From Leptothermofonsia sichuanensis E412 (GTDB lineage Bacteria > Cyanobacteriota > Cyanobacteriia > Leptolyngbyales > Leptolyngbyaceae): a stretch of 64,000 nucleotides of DNA. Every line of letters starts with the position of its first letter. Position 1 is the first letter of the stretch. Where the stretch lies: NCBI RefSeq assembly GCF_019891175.1, contig NZ_CP072600.1, positions 1,178,001 to 1,242,000 on the forward strand. The letters run 5' to 3'. The position numbers were made by a program, and so were the translations under genes. Positions 1-8,743 of this stretch are shown here, one piece after another. The notes under the pieces are model-generated. The model searched no databases, was not told the DNA's origin, and saw nothing but the letters and a program-made list of their open reading frames with translations.

Positions 1-1017
1 CGCGCTTCTCCAGAGTGCCTGGACCCGTTGCCACTCGGTGACTGAAAGCGGCAGACTTCGTCCCTGGTGCATGGCCTCATCGGCTTTGCTTTCCGCTGAC
101 AGCACCCCATCAATCTGGCTCATCTGGGTCTGGTCATTCCGTAAGATTGCCTGAGCTGCCCCATATTGCCCGGACCAGAGGGGAATTTTGGTCAAGCGTT
201 GACTTGCCAGGTTTAACTGCTGCTTTGCCTGCCGCAAGTCCTGTTCAGATGCGGCAGCAAGTAACAGGCGGTTGGCATCCTGGCTGGTTGCCTCAGCTAC
301 CTCAAACGGTTCACAGGAACTGATGAAGCAGGGACGGGACACCATCAAGATACCGCCAATAAAGGAGACAAGGCTGACCCCTACTGCGGCTGCGCCCCAC
401 AGAATCCATTGCGATCGCCCCCCTCGCTCCTCAACCCCCTCAACTGGCGGCACAGGGTTCTCGGATTCCAGGGTTTCCCTGGCGATGTCTCTCGCTTCCA
501 GTCCAGATTCAGAGTCCAGAACAAGGAGCTGGTCCAGATCGATTTCGGTTTCCTGGCGATCCAGAGAGGAGTCCAGATCGGGTGAAACGCCAGCGGGTAG
601 TTCTGGCGTTTCAGAATCCCTAACGGCCTGATCGGCAAGCTCCGTGTCCGATGAATCAGAGGTAGCCAGGTTGAATTTATGAAATGCGTAGGGTTGCCGT
701 TGCCCCAACCGTCTGAGATAGAGTTTGACCTGGGCGGATGGCGACAACGGAGTAGACCCAACTCCAGTTTCAACAGATCCCGCTACAAAAACCTGAATTG
801 CCTGCTCCAGTGCGGCAAAAAGTGCTGGCTCACTGGGTTGCTCATCGGGGGCGTGCTGACTCAAGACCATAAGATCCCCCCGCCTGACCACACACTGGAC
901 CTGAAAGGGAATTCCCTGGGGCAGGGACAGCAAAAAATCCTGCAACTGGTGCGCCAATTGCGACAAGCCCTCCGGATGAGCCAGAGTTGCAGACCGGGTT
1001 AGAACGTCTGTAGTCAT
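1..1017 (-). CDS. Uncharacterised single-span membrane protein, 3' end cut by window
   Basis: An open minus-strand frame runs from ATG at 1017 to the window edge, giving 339 codons without a stop. It lies 87 bp downstream of pilQ and is probably the last gene of the pilus operon. The N-terminal ~110 residues look globular (first residues MTTDVLTRSATLAHPEG), followed by an acidic linker rich in Asp, Glu and Ser. One membrane span falls near residues 204-227. After it comes a helical segment that begins with a Cys pair (RPCFISSC) and is rich in Gln and Ala. I do not recognise the family. The position suggests a link to pilus assembly, but that is inference only. The reading frame and start are clear; the function is unknown. 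Confidence 0.75.
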   Translation of the reverse strand, partial: MTTDVLTRSATLAHPEGLSQLAHQLQDFLLSLPQGIPFQVQCVVRRGDLMVLSQHAPDEQPSEPALFAALEQAIQVFVAGSVETGVGSTPLSPSAQVKLYLRRLGQRQPYAFHKFNLATSDSSDTELADQAVRDSETPELPAGVSPDLDSSLDRQETEIDLDQLLVLDSESGLEARDIARETLESENPVPPVEGVEERGGRSQWILWGAAAVGVSLVSFIGGILMVSRPCFISSCEPFEVAEATSQDANRLLLAAASEQDLRQAKQQLNLASQRLTKIPLWSGQYGAAQAILRNDQTQMSQIDGVLSAESKADEAMHQGRSLPLSVTEWQRVQALWRSA

Positions 1018-1104
1018 ACTTGAGGGAAATGGAATGCAGCCAGGAAACAAAAAAACGGCTGAATGAGCTGAAAAGCAACCCATCCAGCCGGTTCGCAATA
1101 CCAG

Positions 1105-3348
1105 CTATCGTCGTGGTGGTTGAGGCTCCAGGATCTGGCGCACGCCTGGATCGGGTGTGTAATTGTAACCAAAGGTGGCGCGATCGCTGTCATCCAGAAT
1201 GCGCGGAGTCAGCACAACAATCACCTCTCGCCGCTCGTTGTTGCGCTCTGTCCGCCTAAACAGCGCGCCCAAAATTGGGATATCCCCCAGAATTGGGATT
1301 TTACGCACAGTCGCCCGGTCCGCATCCTGAATAATCCCCGCTGCAACCAGCGTTTGACCATCCCGCAGACGGATACGACCAGAGGCGAGCGATCGCTCCT
1401 GTAACAGCGTGATTACCTGAGAGGACGGTGGGCTACCACCAAAGCCAGGAATGTTGATGATAAAATTGCCAATGGGCGCAGACACGACCGGGTTCACTGC
1501 CAAAGTAATAAAGCCATTGTCATCAATCCGGTCAACCTCAACATTCAGCGTCACCCCAGCATTTGCCTTCTCTGTGGTGACTGTCACTGTTGCCGAATCT
1601 CCCGATCCAGTGGTTTCCACCTTAACGTTAGAGATAATTTCCTGGGTCAGTCTCACCGTTGCCTGTTGACCTTCCTGAACGACCAGGGTTGGGTCGGTCA
1701 GGATCTTGGCATTCCCCGAATCAATCTGAAGTTGCAACTGAGCAAAGAAATTACTGGCAAAGTTGTAACTCGGAATAGGGGGAACGGCCCCAAGCGGCGA
1801 AAGCCCAACCTGACTGCTATCAACAGTTCCCAACTGGGCTGGGGTGCGTGTCCCGAAATTGACGATGCCCAACCCCCCCTGGTTAATGGCGCGGTTTGCT
1901 CCCACCCCAAACGAGAAACTGAAACCAGCCCGTTCAATACTGTTGAGGTTGACATCAATCACTTTGACATTCATCGTCACCTGGCGACGACGGGCATCCA
2001 ACTGGCTTAAAAGTGCAGTTGCAATTTCCACCTTACGGGGGGTACCACTCACCACCACCGAGTTCAACCGGGCATCCACACTCACAGCCAGCCCAGATAA
2101 GGTCAGGGGTGCTTCCCCTCTTTGAGCACGAATGAGCTTGATGTCTGGCTCCTCAATGCGGGTTAGTACCTGGTTGGGACCGGCAGTCCCAATGGGCACA
2201 ACCGTGACCCGCGTAATCGGAATTTGAAATTCCGCCCCTTGAGAAACCAGGTAGTTGGCAGCTTCCGTAGCACTTGCCTGGTTTAACCTCAAAGTACGGG
2301 TTGTGATATTACGGGCATCGTCAGGCAGTCGAGGTCCCACATAAATCGTTGAAGCAACCCGATTAGCCTCCAGGCCTGTGATTTGCAGGATTGTGTTAAA
2401 CACATCCTGAACTGATTCATTTTCAATATCGAGGGTAACCCTGGGTCCCTCATCGGGTCCTGCTCCTGGCTGCTGGGCTGGTTGCGCCTGTTGCTGTTGC
2501 CCCGGTATAGCTCTGGGCGGCGCGTAGGCAAGGTTGAGTCCAGCAGCCCGTGCCAGGAGTGCCAGAACTTCCCGTGCCGGGGCATCTCGCAGCACCAGCC
2601 GGGGCACCCGCTCAGCCGTTCCCAGGTCAACCGTACTGGTTGCCGGATTGAACTGAGAAATGGCGATGTCACCCGTCGGGGGTGGCAGTGCCCGTGGTAG
2701 CGCAGGCAATGTGACTGGATTGACGGTTCCGGGAGGTCCCCCCTGAACCGTAACCCTGGGGTTGGGAACCAGGGGTGGGGTTGGGCTTTTCAGCTCAGGT
2801 AGGGGCGGTTGTGCCCCAGGAGCAGCCGGGGGGGGTGCCTGGGCGATTGGGGACTGGGATGGGGGTGGCGGGGTTCGGGTCGGTGTTGATGAAACCGTGG
2901 GCAGTGTTGCCGGGACTGAAGAGGCTGGCGGTTTGCCAGTTGAGCGACTCAGGTTCAGCATCAACCCACCGCTACTGGGACGGAGGACCTCGCCCATCAG
3001 CGCTCCCTTTTGCCCGATCGCCGTCACCCGCACACTATTGGCATCCAACTGGTCAACTGTGACCCGCGCAATGCCCGGTGCCGGGTTTTCCTGGCTGTAA
3101 CTTTTGCCATTGGGGAGACGAAGTTGGGTACTGGTAATATCCGCCGTCCAGCTATCACTTCGATTCACCGCAAACACATGGGGGCGCTCACCCGGATTCG
3201 TTTGCAGAAAAACGTTGACTCCTTCCTTCGTGGGATTGAGCTGAACAGCCGTTATCTGCGCTGATGGTGATGCAAAGGCAGGTTGTATCGCTACCAGGAC
3301 GGCTGCCCCACCAAGCACAATTCGACCGAATCCCTGAGACTGTTTCAC
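1105..3348 (-). CDS. pilQ: Type IV pilus secretin PilQ
   Basis: Outer-membrane secretin through which the type IV pilus leaves the cell; it also serves natural transformation. An N-terminal hydrophobic export signal is followed by an AMIN-type domain (about residues 30-130) and a long Pro-rich linker (to about 230). Then come the secretin short N domain (about 250-340), a NolW-like domain and the C-terminal secretin core, which carries the signature IPILGDIPILGALFR. About 747 residues is normal for the cyanobacterial form. I start at GTG 3348 because GAGGAAGGA lies just upstream; a TTG 18 bp earlier is possible. It is the fourth gene after pilM, pilN and pilO, 45 bp beyond pilO. Classical operons carry pilP between pilO and pilQ, and none is present here. 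Confidence 0.95.
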   Translation of the reverse strand: MKQSQGFGRIVLGGAAVLVAIQPAFASPSAQITAVQLNPTKEGVNVFLQTNPGERPHVFAVNRSDSWTADITSTQLRLPNGKSYSQENPAPGIARVTVDQLDANSVRVTAIGQKGALMGEVLRPSSGGLMLNLSRSTGKPPASSVPATLPTVSSTPTRTPPPPSQSPIAQAPPPAAPGAQPPLPELKSPTPPLVPNPRVTVQGGPPGTVNPVTLPALPRALPPPTGDIAISQFNPATSTVDLGTAERVPRLVLRDAPAREVLALLARAAGLNLAYAPPRAIPGQQQQAQPAQQPGAGPDEGPRVTLDIENESVQDVFNTILQITGLEANRVASTIYVGPRLPDDARNITTRTLRLNQASATEAANYLVSQGAEFQIPITRVTVVPIGTAGPNQVLTRIEEPDIKLIRAQRGEAPLTLSGLAVSVDARLNSVVVSGTPRKVEIATALLSQLDARRRQVTMNVKVIDVNLNSIERAGFSFSFGVGANRAINQGGLGIVNFGTRTPAQLGTVDSSQVGLSPLGAVPPIPSYNFASNFFAQLQLQIDSGNAKILTDPTLVVQEGQQATVRLTQEIISNVKVETTGSGDSATVTVTTEKANAGVTLNVEVDRIDDNGFITLAVNPVVSAPIGNFIINIPGFGGSPPSSQVITLLQERSLASGRIRLRDGQTLVAAGIIQDADRATVRKIPILGDIPILGALFRRTERNNERREVIVVLTPRILDDSDRATFGYNYTPDPGVRQILEPQPPRR

Positions 3349-3393
3349 GGTTCCTTCCTCACTCAAAAAAAATCACTTGAACTAGAGTGCAAA

Positions 3394-4311
3394 TTATGGT
3401 TTTACGAGCGATCGCCCCGGTGCTGGCGCATCCGTAGGTTTCCTCACGGCACTGGCTGGCACCATCAGATTTGCCTTTGCCGCCTCTGTCTGACTGGCGG
3501 GCAACAACGCCTCCAGCCGGAATGTTGTTGTAATCTTAGGCTCAGGCTGACAATTGGTTAAAAACCGGAGCATATTTCCCTGAATTTCGTACAAACGACT
3601 GGTGGCAACCTTACCTGGTGTCCCATCACCAACCACGAACTCAACATCTTTCAACACCAGCAGGGGTTGCAACCGTTCAATACTGCGCAAAATTGACTGC
3701 GTCTGGTTAAAGTTGCCCTCAACTGTGACATTGATCACCTCTCGCTTCAGCTTGTTATTGACTAGCGAACCATAGGAACCATCGGTGACCACTCCAGAGA
3801 GTTTGGGGTCAGGTGTAAACCGCTTTAACCGGGACCGAACCACCAGATCTCCGACAACCTCCTCCAGATCCCGGATATTGTTCCTGACCCAGGCCGGGCA
3901 GGTTGCCAACTTATCCTGGCGCAGCTTATCTACTCCAGCATTGCGCGCATCAATCTGACGGTTAATATCCAGCGGCAAGGTATCCAGTGCTGGCTCATCG
4001 GCAAATAACGATAACACGCTCTGGCGTTGTTGTTTGGCGGCTTCCAGGTCTTTCTGGGCGGCTTCAATTTGCTTGTTAATTTCCTCGGTCTGCTTAACCT
4101 GAGCTTCCTTTTCGGCAACCTGTGCCTGCAACTCCTGGTATTTCTGCCACTCAGGCTGCACAAGATTAAGCAAAATGTAAGCGGCTCCTCCCAAACCCAG
4201 CAGAGCCAGGAGAACACCACTGATCGTTGGGGTCAGCGGAATACCAAACACCACCGGATAAGCTGGTACCGGCTCTACATTGCTGGGAGCAAAATCATCA
4301 GTCATCGTCAT
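3394..4311 (-). CDS. pilO: Type IV pilus inner-membrane protein PilO
   Basis: Inner-membrane alignment-complex protein that dimerises with PilN and links PilM to the secretin. A short cytoplasmic N-terminus precedes one membrane span at about residues 30-52. A coiled coil rich in Gln, Glu and Lys follows (about 55-105), and then a periplasmic ferredoxin-like domain. Its ATG overlaps the pilN stop codon by 4 bp (ATGA), so the two are translationally coupled. At 305 residues it is longer than proteobacterial PilO (about 200), with extra sequence and two Cys in the periplasmic part; this is usual for cyanobacterial versions as far as I know. Identification rests on topology and on position between pilN and pilQ. 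Confidence 0.88.
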   Translation of the reverse strand: MTMTDDFAPSNVEPVPAYPVVFGIPLTPTISGVLLALLGLGGAAYILLNLVQPEWQKYQELQAQVAEKEAQVKQTEEINKQIEAAQKDLEAAKQQRQSVLSLFADEPALDTLPLDINRQIDARNAGVDKLRQDKLATCPAWVRNNIRDLEEVVGDLVVRSRLKRFTPDPKLSGVVTDGSYGSLVNNKLKREVINVTVEGNFNQTQSILRSIERLQPLLVLKDVEFVVGDGTPGKVATSRLYEIQGNMLRFLTNCQPEPKITTTFRLEALLPASQTEAAKANLMVPASAVRKPTDAPAPGRSLVKP

Positions 4312-5153
4312 TTTTGAATCACCCCTTTGCGCTGTAGTGCTTCAATTCGAGCTACCAGTCCAACGGCAGTCTTGCGCTCTAACTCTTGCAGTAAATCTGA
4401 CGCTGGAATATCGTTAAACGCTGTTTGCACCGTAAATTCAACCTGGCGGGGCAGAGTGGGCAGGGCGCTGGGATCCACCGAGGCCGTGGGAGCATTTCGG
4501 AGTTGAAGATTACCAAACTTGAGAGCCTCTTTCTGAAGTTCTGAGGACAGCAGTCTGGTTTCCGATGGATTCAGAAAGGGTGACCGTTGCAGCACGAGCA
4601 TAAAGTCATTCACATCATTGAACGAATTGGCAAGGCCGTTGATTTCAATCTTGCCCACCACTGGGGGAGTGGGTGGTGGTGCAGGCTGCCCTGGACTGGG
4701 ACTGGGACTGGGCTGTTGTTGCAGTGCCTGGGGATCGGGAGCCAGTTGCCGGATGCGCAGGATCTGTACACCAGGCGGTATGCGATCGCGAAAATCCTGC
4801 ATGACCGCAGACCAGGGCTTAATCGTGTTGAACACACTTGCCAGGGCATTGGTTTCATCCCTGACCTGGGTGACCTCAGCCTGAATACTTTCAATTTGTT
4901 TTTTCTTTGCTTCAATATCCCCCAACTGGCTATCCAGGGCTGCCTGTTGCTGCTCCAGCTCCCCATTTCTGGCTTGCAGAAAGAGCAGTAACCCCCCTGC
5001 CAGAGCAGGCAACAGGATCGCCGCCAGCAATCCTAAGATCAACGGTTGCCGACTATCACTCGGAACTGCCCTCATTCCCCGCCCCCGGGCAGCCGCACCA
5101 TCCGGTTTATACTCCGGGCGATCATTTAAGAAATTTACGTCCAGACTGTACAT
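4308..5153 (-). CDS. pilN: Type IV pilus assembly protein PilN
   Basis: Inner-membrane partner of PilO. Its cytoplasmic N-terminal segment normally docks into PilM, and here it reads YSLDVNFLNDRPEY, matching the PilN N-terminal LNLLP-type docking peptide in position. One membrane span lies at about residues 38-60, followed by a coiled coil to about 110. A Pro-rich loop (about 145-165) interrupts the periplasmic domain. The start lies 1 bp after the pilM stop and the end overlaps pilO by 4 bp, which marks a tight operon. Length (281) is in the range of cyanobacterial PilN. Confidence 0.88.
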   Translation of the reverse strand: MYSLDVNFLNDRPEYKPDGAAARGRGMRAVPSDSRQPLILGLLAAILLPALAGGLLLFLQARNGELEQQQAALDSQLGDIEAKKKQIESIQAEVTQVRDETNALASVFNTIKPWSAVMQDFRDRIPPGVQILRIRQLAPDPQALQQQPSPSPSPGQPAPPPTPPVVGKIEINGLANSFNDVNDFMLVLQRSPFLNPSETRLLSSELQKEALKFGNLQLRNAPTASVDPSALPTLPRQVEFTVQTAFNDIPASDLLQELERKTAVGLVARIEALQRKGVIQK

Positions 5154-5154
5154 G

Positions 5155-6273
5155 TCACATTGCCTCCCGCAAACCTAGACCCAACACAACTCCCAACCCC
5201 GGGCGCTGAGTTTGAGGAATCTCCTGATTCACCTCCAGCCCCAGTGCCGTAATCGGATCAATCTGGCTGCTTGGCAGACTCAGTCGCTGAGTGAAAAACT
5301 CATCCAACTGCCCGATTGCCCCACCTGGACCAGCCAGCAGCAGTTGGGCTACTTCCAGGTTGTCTCCCTGATTCAGGTAAAAATCGATGGAGCGCCTTAA
5401 TTCATCCGCCAGTTCCCCAATGATTCGCAGCATTGCTGCCGCTCCGGGATTAGTACCTCCCATTTTGCCGGGACCTCCCATGGTTGTGTCGGCAGGAGTG
5501 ACCGGGATTGTCATACTTTGTAATAAATCAGTACTTCGGGACGGCGGCAGATTCATTGCCCGCGACAGCGCACTCTGAATCTGATAGGTCCCAATCGGAA
5601 CAGTTCGCGAAAACTGTGGCACCCCATCCACCGCGATCGAAATCTCTGTACTTTCAAACTCAATATCGACAATGGCGACCGCTTCCTGGGGCGAAAACTG
5701 CCGCAATTGATCCCGAATCGTGCGAATCAAAGCAAAACTGCTAATCTCTAAAACATCAATTTGTAAGCCAGCTTGCTGAAAGGTTTGAATATAGGAATCG
5801 GTAATTTCCTTACGGGTTGCCACCAGTAAAACCTGAAACTTTTCGATGCCATCTTCATCAACAAACAGTCCAAGTTTTTGATAGTCAACATCTGCCTCTT
5901 CCCGAGGAAAGGGAAGATAAAGACCGGCTTCCTGATTCAGCACCATCTCCCGCAGCTCCTGATCATTCAGTTCTGCCGGAATTGGAATAATCCGGGTGAC
6001 TGTATCCCTGCCTCCGGTAACTGCGGTCGCCACCCGTTTGGCTTTGATCTTGTTTTCAGCCAGCAATGACTGAATCAGTTCTGCCATAGCTGGCGCATCC
6101 ATAATCTGTCCTTCCTGAAACAACCCCTCAGGCACTGGAATAGAACCCAGGGTTGCCAGTTTAAATCCTCCCCCCTGCTTCTTCAGTTGAGAGAGGTTAA
6201 TGCGATCAGCCGCGAGTTCAATCCCAACGCCTTTTGATTTTCCAGAAAACAAGCCTTTCAGAGAGTTAACCAC
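5155..6273 (-). CDS. pilM: Type IV pilus actin-like ATPase PilM
   Basis: Cytoplasmic actin/FtsA-like protein that binds the N-terminal peptide of PilN and couples the alignment complex to the motor ATPases. The N-terminal strand (VGIELAADRINLSQL) is the PilM version of the actin phosphate-1 region, and IVDIEFESTEISIAVDG is the phosphate-2 region. A C-terminal segment (LLLAGPGGAIGQLDEFF) matches the adenosine motif. Length (372) is normal. The start is GTG at 6273 with only a weak GCGGGA upstream. First gene of the pilMNOQ operon; its promoter must lie in the long spacer upstream. Confidence 0.93.
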   Translation of the reverse strand: MVNSLKGLFSGKSKGVGIELAADRINLSQLKKQGGGFKLATLGSIPVPEGLFQEGQIMDAPAMAELIQSLLAENKIKAKRVATAVTGGRDTVTRIIPIPAELNDQELREMVLNQEAGLYLPFPREEADVDYQKLGLFVDEDGIEKFQVLLVATRKEITDSYIQTFQQAGLQIDVLEISSFALIRTIRDQLRQFSPQEAVAIVDIEFESTEISIAVDGVPQFSRTVPIGTYQIQSALSRAMNLPPSRSTDLLQSMTIPVTPADTTMGGPGKMGGTNPGAAAMLRIIGELADELRRSIDFYLNQGDNLEVAQLLLAGPGGAIGQLDEFFTQRLSLPSSQIDPITALGLEVNQEIPQTQRPGLGVVLGLGLREAM

Positions 6274-7212
6274 AATCCCGCCTGCTCACTACTTGCTTAA
6301 AGGTTTAGAAGGTTCTCAAAAAACAGGTCAAAGCTATTGCTAATACGTTGCTAATACATAGTACTCAATCTAAATGGGATCGATAATCTTTAAGAGAAAG
6401 ATACAAACCTTCAACAGCCACGACAAGGGATTGTCGCCAGGGAAACCTGTTAAGGGATTTAATTAAATGTGTCTCGTCCTTAAAAAACGCTATGACTAAC
6501 GATGCACCCAATTTTTTTATTGACCCGTTCTCACCCAATGGATTGTCACCAACACTTTTTTCAAGCTGCTATGACTGGTCGCAATTGCGAGAGTAAAACG
6601 CCACTCCTTTGGGTTGAAATATGCTTACTCATCAGTGATGTTACACACAATTTCGAGAGTTGAACCAAAAAAATTAGAAAAAGAGGGAGAAAGGACAGGG
6701 ATAGGGAGCAATCGGTGAAGTGGTGTGCAATAATCCCCAGATCTTCAGTGTCTGGGAGAATGATTCAACTCGTTCAATTCGTTGCAACCAGACACCAAAA
6801 CATCTGGCTACCCGGTTGCCTGTCCCGTTACTGGTGAATGGAATCGATTTATGCTGACTAAAAGCAGTGATTAATTTAGTGTGCGACAATTCCCAGATCT
6901 CTGGCATCTGTGAAATTTACTTTAGTCAATTACACTCAAGCCAATTAGACTCAGAACAACGAGATGCCAGGGATTCTGGCTGCCAGGTTGCCTATCCCAT
7001 TAATCGATAGGGTTTGGCACAGGCAGGCGGGGGAGGTGAGGTCCAATAATTGCAAAGCCCATTATTCGCCGTAAGGTGGAAGACTATTTTTCAGAATCGA
7101 ATTCAAGCATCAGAAACTGGAATTTAGTTTCTTCCTGCACTGTCTCCTGTCTTCTGTCTTCTGTCTCCTGCCTCCCTCTCCCACCCAGACCGTCAATCTA
7201 ACCTTGAATCCC
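6274..7212. other. Long divergent spacer upstream of pilM
   Basis: About 940 bp separate the pil operon (minus) from the NurA-domain gene (plus). I see no convincing gene. A 77-codon minus frame at 6674-6907 has no coding character and lies over a degenerate direct repeat. The pilM-proximal 250 bp are AT-rich and are the likely promoter region, but I cannot place boxes with confidence. The last 70 bp before 7200 are a pyrimidine-rich tract of ctgtct/cttctg units. Confidence 0.6.
6724..7010. repeat. Degenerate direct repeat, two copies 156 bp apart
   Basis: The 21-mer at 6724-6744 and the one at 6880-6900 match at 18 of 21 positions (core cccagatct). Similarity continues at lower level downstream: both copies later carry a segment of the type ctggctRcCMggttgcctRtccc, then a short AT-rich gaatcgat or aatcgata stretch. 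This looks like an old tandem duplication of an intergenic element of about 130-150 bp. Confidence 0.5.
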
Positions 7213-8535
7213 ATGCTCGATCTGACCAAACTGGCTCAACAAATGCAAGGCATCAGTCAACAGTTGTCTCTGGAAGCAACGGCAACCCGCCAGCGGCTGG
7301 AACAGGCTCACAAACTGCTGGATCTGGCAGCTCAGAACCAGCCGCGTTTAACCGAGAATCAACAGACCTGGCGCGATCGCCTGAGTTTTACCGCGGCTGA
7401 ACCTGTGGAGCCTTTAAATCGTCGGCTTCCAATTCCCGTTGCACCCGCTGTTCACACCGTTCTGGCAACAGATGGCTCCCAGATTGCCCCCAGTCACCAT
7501 GAGATTGCCTATTGCTACTTAATTAATATTGGTCGCATTATCCTGTACTACGGACAAAACCGCCTGCCCCTGGTAGATAGCCAGCCCGAAATCTTCTATC
7601 GCCCTGAAGATCTGTACATTTCTCGCCAGTGGGGCATTCGGACCGAAGAGTGGATGGGCTACCAGCGAACAGTGTCGGAGGCGATGGTGTTGGCAGAATT
7701 GGGGGAAGCGGTGAGGCAGGAATGGGGTGCAGAGGATGGGATACAGGAGGTAAAGCGTGGGACAGGGTCCAGGGGCCAGGATCCAGCGTTGGAAAACGCA
7801 ACATCCAAAATAAAATCTTCGATTTCCGATCTTCAATCCTCGCTCCCCGATACCCTTGCCCTGGTCGATGGCTCTCTGATCTACTGGTTCCTGGAATCCT
7901 TGCCAGGAGAGGCCCGCGATCGCATCCTCCCCCCCATCCTGGCATCCTGGAATCGATTACGGGACCATAAAATTCCGCTGGTTGGCTATCTCAGTGCTTC
8001 CCGGAGCGGAGAATCGATTAATTTTCTCAGGCTCCAGTCCTGCCCTTACCATGAACCGGACTGTATCACCCATTGCCCCGGGCACCTCAATGGGGACGCA
8101 TCCTCCCCGCTAAAGCGTGCCCCCTGCCAGGTGCTTGACCCACTGAAGGACACCGCCCTCTGGGGAATGCATCTGGAACCAGGACAGCGTAGCCCCCTCT
8201 GGCGCAGTTCTGCCCGCATTCTAGATCTGTATGGCGACCACCACACCTACTTCTGCTATGTCCATGCAGGCACTGAGATTGCCCGGGTCGAATTCCCAGC
8301 ATGGGTAGCAGAGGATGTCCATCTGCTGGATGTCGCCCTCAGTCTAACCCTGGCGCAGGTTCAGAAAGGGTATGGCTACCCGATTGGATTGGCAGAGGCT
8401 CACAATCAGGCTGTTGTCAGAGGGGGCGATCGCGCCCGCTTTTTTGCCCTCCTGGAACAGCAAATGATTCGTGCTGGACTGCAAAATGTAGGGATTTCCT
8501 ACAAAGAAGCCCGCAAACGAGGAAGCATTGCCTAA
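7213..8535 (+). CDS. NurA-domain protein (5'-3' nuclease family)
   Basis: Member of the NurA nuclease family, which in archaea works with HerA in DNA end resection; many cyanobacteria carry a lone NurA-domain gene and its role there is unclear. The two Asp-containing motifs of the family are visible: LATDGSQIAP near residue 88 and ALVDGSLIYW near residue 220 (numbered from the upstream TTG). A C-terminal EFPAW...D motif precedes a conserved helix ending in PIGLAEAHNQAV. I place the start at ATG 7213; TTG at 7204 is in frame and also open. About 45 residues (7711-7849) between the first and second motifs look like intergenic sequence read in frame and are unlikely to be part of the fold. No HerA-type ATPase lies nearby. 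Confidence 0.78.
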   Translation: MLDLTKLAQQMQGISQQLSLEATATRQRLEQAHKLLDLAAQNQPRLTENQQTWRDRLSFTAAEPVEPLNRRLPIPVAPAVHTVLATDGSQIAPSHHEIAYCYLINIGRIILYYGQNRLPLVDSQPEIFYRPEDLYISRQWGIRTEEWMGYQRTVSEAMVLAELGEAVRQEWGAEDGIQEVKRGTGSRGQDPALENATSKIKSSISDLQSSLPDTLALVDGSLIYWFLESLPGEARDRILPPILASWNRLRDHKIPLVGYLSASRSGESINFLRLQSCPYHEPDCITHCPGHLNGDASSPLKRAPCQVLDPLKDTALWGMHLEPGQRSPLWRSSARILDLYGDHHTYFCYVHAGTEIARVEFPAWVAEDVHLLDVALSLTLAQVQKGYGYPIGLAEAHNQAVVRGGDRARFFALLEQQMIRAGLQNVGISYKEARKRGSIA

Positions 8536-8560
8536 TGGAATGACGGCAGAGAATTCAGGG

Positions 8561-8742
8561 TTAAGGATCTTGGATTAAATAAACCAAAGAACTCAAAACT
8601 CTACCACAGAGACACCGAGGGCACGAAGGAATCTCTCTGTGTTCTCCGTGGTGCAGTTTCAAGGTATAAACTCCTCACTTCTCACTCCTCACTCCTCACC
8701 CCTCACCCCTCACTCCTCACTCTTCACCCCTCACCCCTCACC
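8561..8742. repeat. CACAGAG hairpin repeat plus CTCACTC low-complexity tract
   Basis: Downstream of the NurA-domain gene, aaggatcttggattaaataaacc (8563-8585) leads into an imperfect hairpin from accacagagacacc (about 8602) to ctccgtggtg (about 8652). After it, 8660-8742 is a tract of ctcactcctc/acccctcac units. The same flank plus hairpin recurs near 22.4 kb, and in inverted form near 59.7 kb. Confidence 0.7.
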
Positions 8743-8743
8743 C

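Noticed and set aside
6674-6907. 77-codon minus-strand frame upstream of pilM
   Set aside because: It overlies a degenerate direct repeat, has no ribosome binding site and no protein motif.
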